Positions 4,275-7,613 of a stretch of 7,613 nt of DNA are shown here, one piece after another; position 1 is the first letter of the stretch, and each line of letters starts with the position of its first letter. The translations under genes and the position numbers were made by a program. This DNA is from Actinomycetota bacterium (GTDB lineage Bacteria; Actinomycetota; Geothermincolia; Fen-727; Anoxymicrobiaceae): NCBI GenBank assembly GCA_003154635.1, contig PMDX01000291.1, forward strand, positions 1,539 to 9,151, given 5' to 3'. The notes beneath the pieces are model-generated. The model had not been told where the DNA came from. It saw only the letters and a program-made list of their open reading frames with translations, and did not search any database.

Positions 4275-6968
4275 ATGAACGACACTCGAAAAGTCTTGTT
4301 AATCGACGGGCACAGCCTTGCCTACAGGGCTTTTTTTGCGCTGCCGGACACTATGACGACCACGGGAGGGCAGCCGACAAACGCCATTTACGGCTTCACG
4401 AGCATGCTCCTGAAGGCCCTTGACGAAGAGAGACCCGACGCCGTTGTGGTCGCTTTCGACGGTCCGCGCGCGGAGCTTCACCGCACAAGGGAGTTTCCGG
4501 AGTACAAAGCGCACCGTCCCACTATGCCCGACGAACTTCGAAGCCAGATGGGGATGATAGAGCACCTCCTCGGTCACATGAACATTCCCGTGGTCCGCGC
4601 GCCGGGCTTCGAGGCGGACGACGTTCTCGGAACGCTATCCAGGGCCGTCTCGTCGTCAGGCGGAGAAGCCGTCATCGTCACCGGCGACAGGGATACGCTC
4701 CAGCTCGTGGGCGAGGGTGTTCGAGTGGTTATGACCGGCAAGGGGATAACGGAGACGGTCGATTATGACAGGGCGGCCGTCGAGGAGAAGTACGGCCTTC
4801 CGCCCGAGAAGCTTCCCGACATGGCTGGTTTGAAGGGCGATACGTCCGACAACATCCCGGGCGTCCCCGGAATCGGCGAGAAAGGGGCATGTGCATTGAT
4901 CGGTGAGTATGGCTCACTTGAGGGGTTATACGAAAATCTCGACACGGTGTCGGGGGCGAAGCGTAAGGCGTCTCTTCTGGAGAACCGCGACATCGCGTTC
5001 CTCTCGCGTGAACTCGCGAGGATAGTGACGGACATCGACCTCGATATAGACGTACGGAAGCTGCGCCTTGGTGACTGGAACCGCCAGGACGTTCTCGATT
5101 ATCTTTCCGCCCTCGAGTTCAAAACGCTTGCGAGGCGGTTCCTCGAGATGTTCGGAGAGGGATTGCCGGTCGAGGAGGAGAGCCACGGAGGAATCGTGAC
5201 GTACTCACTCACGGATCCTTCTGACTCGGAAAGCGTCGAGAGGTTTGTCGCTGAAGCGCGGGAGCTTACAACCGTCGGGGTCGCATCTGTCTGCTCCGGC
5301 TCCGGATTCTGCGAGATAGAGCTGCAGTCTGTTGCGCTGGCGACAGGCACTGAAGCGCTGGTGGCGAAGCCCGGTGATACACAAGGCTGGCGAGCGGTTT
5401 CGGACATATTGTGCTCCGACGACATCGTGAAGGTTTTTCACGACGCCAAGGGCACTCTCGAGGCTCTCGACAAAGTCGGAGTTCCGGTCAATGGAGGCAG
5501 ATTCGATATCGCTGTAGCCGCATACCTGGAGAATCCGTCACTGGGCACTTACCACCTGTGGGATATCTGGGAGCGGAACATGGGTGGCGATATCACTATT
5601 GAGGGCACGGAGCCCGTGGAGTCTGAACAGCCTTCGCTCCTGTCTCCCGACTACGGTTCCGGCGAGTCCGAATCCGCGCGGGATGCCGCCAGGGTTTACC
5701 TGCTGAAACCGGTCCTTTACGAGAAGCTTCACGCGCTTGGAATGATCCCGCTTTTCGAGCACATAGAGATACCCCTTGTCGGTATCCTCGAGGAGATGGA
5801 AAAGACGGGAGTCGCCCTGGACAGCATGGTGCTTCGCGACATGTCGGAAGAGGCTTCGGTGGTTCTCTCCGGACTCGAAAAGGAAATCCACGATCTTGCC
5901 GGTCGCGAATTCAACATAGGTTCGACCAGGCAGCTTGCAGGGGTCCTGTTCGACGAGCTCGGCATAACCCCGCGCAAGAAGACCAAGACCGGGTTCTCGA
6001 CGGATTCGTCCGTCCTGGAATCCCTGCGCGACGAGCATGAGATCGCCGGCAAGGTCGTTGAGTACCGCGAGTACTCCAAGTTGAAGTCCACGTACTACGA
6101 CGTACTTCCCACGCTCGTCTGTCCTTTGACCGGTCGGCTTCACGGTTCTTTTAACCAGACCGCGACCTCGACCGGCCGTATCTCCTCCAGCAATCCTAAC
6201 CTCCAGAACATTCCCGTCCGCACAGAGGTGGGAAGGCGCATCAGGACGGCCTTCGTACCCGGGGAGCCGGACTGGAAGCTGGTTATCGCGGATTATTCAC
6301 AGATCGAGCTGAGGGTTCTTGCGCACATGTCCGCTGATGTCCGCCTGCTCGAGTCTTTCGAAAAAGACGCGGATATACATCGCGAGACAGCGGCGAGGAT
6401 ATTCGGGGTCGATACCGTCGAGGTTTCCTCGGAGATGCGCCGCATGGCGAAGGTCGTCAACTTCGGAGTCGTATACGGCATGGGGTACTACGGGCTATCC
6501 TCGAGGCTCGGTATCTCAATGGAGGAGGCCACCCGATACATAGACACTTATTTCGAGACCTACGAGGGCGTCAGGATGTACCGGGACGACTGCATCGCAC
6601 GCGCCGCAAAGCTGGGGTACGCCGAGAAGCTGTTCGGAAGGCGTCGCTTTATTTCCGAGCTCGGCAGCACGAACAGGCAGACGAAGGAGTTCGGCGAGAG
6701 GCTGGCGATCAACACGCCGTTACAGGGGACCGCCGCCGACATCATCAAGAAAGCGATGGTCGATGTTACTCGCGAGATGAAGCGAATGGAGATGCGGGCG
6801 GCGATGACACTGCAGATACACGATGAGCTTATGTTCGAGGCCCCCGACGACGAGCTTGAAGATCTGCAGAACGCGGTGCGCAGGTGTATGATGAATGCTG
6901 CGGATCTGCTGGTCCCCCTCAAGATAGACATGGGGGTTTTTAATAACTGGGGAGAGGCTAAGGATTAA
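4275..6968 (+). CDS. polA: DNA polymerase I (5'-3' exonuclease, inactive proofreading domain, polymerase)
   Basis: This 897-residue protein does gap filling, Okazaki-fragment maturation and repair synthesis. The 5'-3' exonuclease spans about 1-290, with LLIDGHSLAYRAFF at the start, VAFDGP, EADDVLGT, VTGDRD (135-140) and the helix-hairpin-helix GLKGDTSDN-IPGVPGIG (185-201). The middle part (about 305-480) has the 3'-5' exonuclease fold but not its metal ligands: the first motif reads TVGVASVCSGS instead of D-x-E, and the second reads HDAKGTLEAL without the usual KYD. The polymerase domain has motif A DYSQIELRVLAH (D673), the O-helix RRMAKVVNFGVVYG (K726, F730, Y734) and motif C HDE (D850). ATG 4275 is chosen because the family begins there; an in-frame GTG at 4203 would add 24 atypical residues. 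No Shine-Dalgarno is well placed before 4275, and TAAGAT (4259-4264) lies 10 bases upstream. polA followed by rpsA is typical actinobacterial order. Confidence 0.97.
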   Translation: MNDTRKVLLIDGHSLAYRAFFALPDTMTTTGGQPTNAIYGFTSMLLKALDEERPDAVVVAFDGPRAELHRTREFPEYKAHRPTMPDELRSQMGMIEHLLGHMNIPVVRAPGFEADDVLGTLSRAVSSSGGEAVIVTGDRDTLQLVGEGVRVVMTGKGITETVDYDRAAVEEKYGLPPEKLPDMAGLKGDTSDNIPGVPGIGEKGACALIGEYGSLEGLYENLDTVSGAKRKASLLENRDIAFLSRELARIVTDIDLDIDVRKLRLGDWNRQDVLDYLSALEFKTLARRFLEMFGEGLPVEEESHGGIVTYSLTDPSDSESVERFVAEARELTTVGVASVCSGSGFCEIELQSVALATGTEALVAKPGDTQGWRAVSDILCSDDIVKVFHDAKGTLEALDKVGVPVNGGRFDIAVAAYLENPSLGTYHLWDIWERNMGGDITIEGTEPVESEQPSLLSPDYGSGESESARDAARVYLLKPVLYEKLHALGMIPLFEHIEIPLVGILEEMEKTGVALDSMVLRDMSEEASVVLSGLEKEIHDLAGREFNIGSTRQLAGVLFDELGITPRKKTKTGFSTDSSVLESLRDEHEIAGKVVEYREYSKLKSTYYDVLPTLVCPLTGRLHGSFNQTATSTGRISSSNPNLQNIPVRTEVGRRIRTAFVPGEPDWKLVIADYSQIELRVLAHMSADVRLLESFEKDADIHRETAARIFGVDTVEVSSEMRRMAKVVNFGVVYGMGYYGLSSRLGISMEEATRYIDTYFETYEGVRMYRDDCIARAAKLGYAEKLFGRRRFISELGSTNRQTKEFGERLAINTPLQGTAADIIKKAMVDVTREMKRMEMRAAMTLQIHDELMFEAPDDELEDLQNAVRRCMMNAADLLVPLKIDMGVFNNWGEAKD

Positions 6969-7004
6969 GCGGCTTCCTGGTGTATTGATATTCCCGGTGC
7001 TGTA

Positions 7005-7110
7005 CACAACCGAGGAGGTTTCGCGGGCGCCGGCGTAGCGGTGCAGTCAAGCGATGAAGGCGCTAAGCGCCGGTTTTTCCGGCTAACCTTGCGGCTTGAA
7101 ATTGGTTGTG
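7005..7110 (+). promoter_or_regulatory. Structured polA-rpsA intergenic leader
   Basis: CACAACC (7005-7011) is complementary over 7 bp to GGTTGTG (7104-7110). Together they enclose the GC-rich hairpin region 7030-7083. The closing helix plus inner stems gives the outline of a folded RNA domain of about 106 bases. I could not match it to a known riboswitch, and chance complementarity at this length is possible. A TTGAAA (7096-7101) with TATCTT (7118-7123, spacer 16) may be an rpsA promoter, which would start transcription after the domain; this is weak. Confidence 0.3.
7030..7078 (+). terminator. Probable intrinsic terminator after polA
   Basis: CCGGCG plus TAGCG (7030-7040) pairs with CGCTA (7061-7065) and CGCCGG (7068-7073), giving 11 bp with a two-base bulge (7066-7067), followed directly by TTTTT (7074-7078). 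A shorter hairpin GGCGC-TAA-GCGCC (7059-7071) lies inside it, and GCCGG-TTTTT-CCGGC (7069-7083) competes with the 3' arm and would bury the T tract. The 62-base distance from the polA stop is compatible with a 3' end for polA. The competing helices leave open a conditional role for rpsA. Confidence 0.6.
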
Positions 7111-7129
7111 CTATTCATATCTTCATAAG

Positions 7130-7147
7130 TTCAGGCTATCTGAAGGA
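7130..7147 (+). promoter_or_regulatory. rpsA ribosome binding site in a small hairpin
   Basis: TTCAG (7130-7134) pairs with CTGAA (7140-7144) around a five-base loop. The ribosome binding site GAAGGA (7142-7147) overlaps the 3' arm of this stem and lies 10 bases before the rpsA ATG. The stem is only 5 bp, so it could form and melt readily; any role in S1 control is an inference. Confidence 0.4.
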
Positions 7148-7157
7148 AAAAAACACG

Positions 7158-7613
7158 ATGGAAGACGGCGACTTCGGACAGACCATGGAGAGCGAGGAAG
7201 AGGAAGAAAGCCTACTCACGGGAGCTGAAGCAAGAGAGTCACTTGCAAGCCTGGGGCTGAGCCCGGAGGAAAGCCAGATGGTGCCCGACTATGATGGCAC
7301 CATAAAAATCTTCAACGAAGGCGACATCGTACACGGCACTGTAGTCAAGGTCGACAAGGAAGAGGTCCTTCTCGATATAGGTTACAAGTCCGAAGGTGTC
7401 ATTCCCGCCAGAGAACTCTCCATACGCTACGACGTCAAACCCGCCGACATCGTGAACCCCGGCGATGAGCTCGAAGCCCTGGTCCTTCAGAAGGAAGACA
7501 AGGAAGGGCGCCTGATCCTTAGCAAGAAGAGAGCACAGTACGAGCGGGCATGGGGGAACATAGAGCGCATCAAAGACGAAGACGGTATCGTCGAGGGCGA
7601 AGTCATCGAGGTC
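7158..7613 (+). CDS. rpsA: 30S ribosomal protein S1, 3'-truncated by the window
   Basis: The first 152 residues are visible and the frame runs open to the last base. S1 binds mRNA through repeated OB-fold S1 domains and helps 30S subunits engage structured leaders. The N terminus (1-50) is acidic, with an ESEEEEES run, as in actinobacterial S1 proteins. The first S1 domain covers about 52-124: NEGDIVHGTVVKVDKEEVLLD, then IGYKSEGVIPARELS, then GDELEALVLQKEDKEGRLILSKKRA. A linker, AWGNIERIKDEDG, leads into the second domain (GIVEGEVIEV), where the window ends. ATG 7158 is preceded by GAAGGA (7142-7147). Its place directly after polA matches actinobacterial synteny, where coaE and uvrB often follow. 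A shorter S1-domain protein cannot be excluded because the remaining domains are not visible. Confidence 0.92.
   Translation, partial: MEDGDFGQTMESEEEEESLLTGAEARESLASLGLSPEESQMVPDYDGTIKIFNEGDIVHGTVVKVDKEEVLLDIGYKSEGVIPARELSIRYDVKPADIVNPGDELEALVLQKEDKEGRLILSKKRAQYERAWGNIERIKDEDGIVEGEVIEV

Noticed and set aside
5538..6143. Minus-strand open frame (201 codons) inside polA
   Set aside because: It is an opposite-strand shadow of conserved polymerase codons without its own ribosome binding site or recognisable domain.
6969..7157. Known riboswitch class (for example c-di-AMP or c-di-GMP) before rpsA
   Set aside because: The GCTAACCTTGCGGC stretch faintly recalls the c-di-AMP class, but the remaining conserved blocks are missing.

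Overview
This window looks like chromosomal DNA of a moderately high-GC bacterium, most likely a member or deep relative of the Actinomycetota. The reasons are the polA-then-rpsA gene order, an S1 protein with an acidic N-terminal extension, a proofreading-inactive DNA polymerase I, and a promoter (TTGACA-N18-TAATAT) placed so close to an ATG that the transcript should be leaderless. This assignment is an inference from style and synteny, not from a database search. I see no insertion sequence, phage gene, CRISPR array or other mobile element.

Layout. Positions 1-1626 hold the 3' part of aroA (EPSP synthase) and cmk (cytidylate kinase), overlapping by 8 bases. Positions 1623-1851 are the most interesting part. 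They contain a promoter whose -35 box overlaps the cmk stop codon, a 17-residue leader peptide with three consecutive Trp codons (trpL), a series of mutually exclusive RNA helices, and a strong intrinsic terminator. Together these form a tryptophan transcription attenuator for trpB2 (1852-3162), a TrpB2-type tryptophan synthase beta chain. An inverted repeat follows, then a small zinc-ribbon protein (3276-3560) and a three-segment small membrane protein with its own promoter (3713-3982). A tRNA-Leu(CAA) gene lies on the minus strand (4036-4122). polA fills 4275-6968. A 189-base leader with a terminator-like hairpin separates it from the 5' part of rpsA (7158 onward, cut by the window end).

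How it fits together. aroA makes the chorisate precursor and trpB2 catalyses the last step of tryptophan synthesis, so aromatic metabolism links the first half, with cmk as the usual passenger next to aroA. The attenuator would let trpB2 be read only when charged tRNA-Trp is scarce. The sequence supports a relay: helices A:B, C:D and E:F (terminator) versus B:C and D:E (antitermination). Having six arms rather than the textbook four, and having a leader peptide that is probably translated from a leaderless mRNA, make this the observation most worth following. The second half is housekeeping: a tRNA, replication/repair polymerase and ribosomal protein S1.
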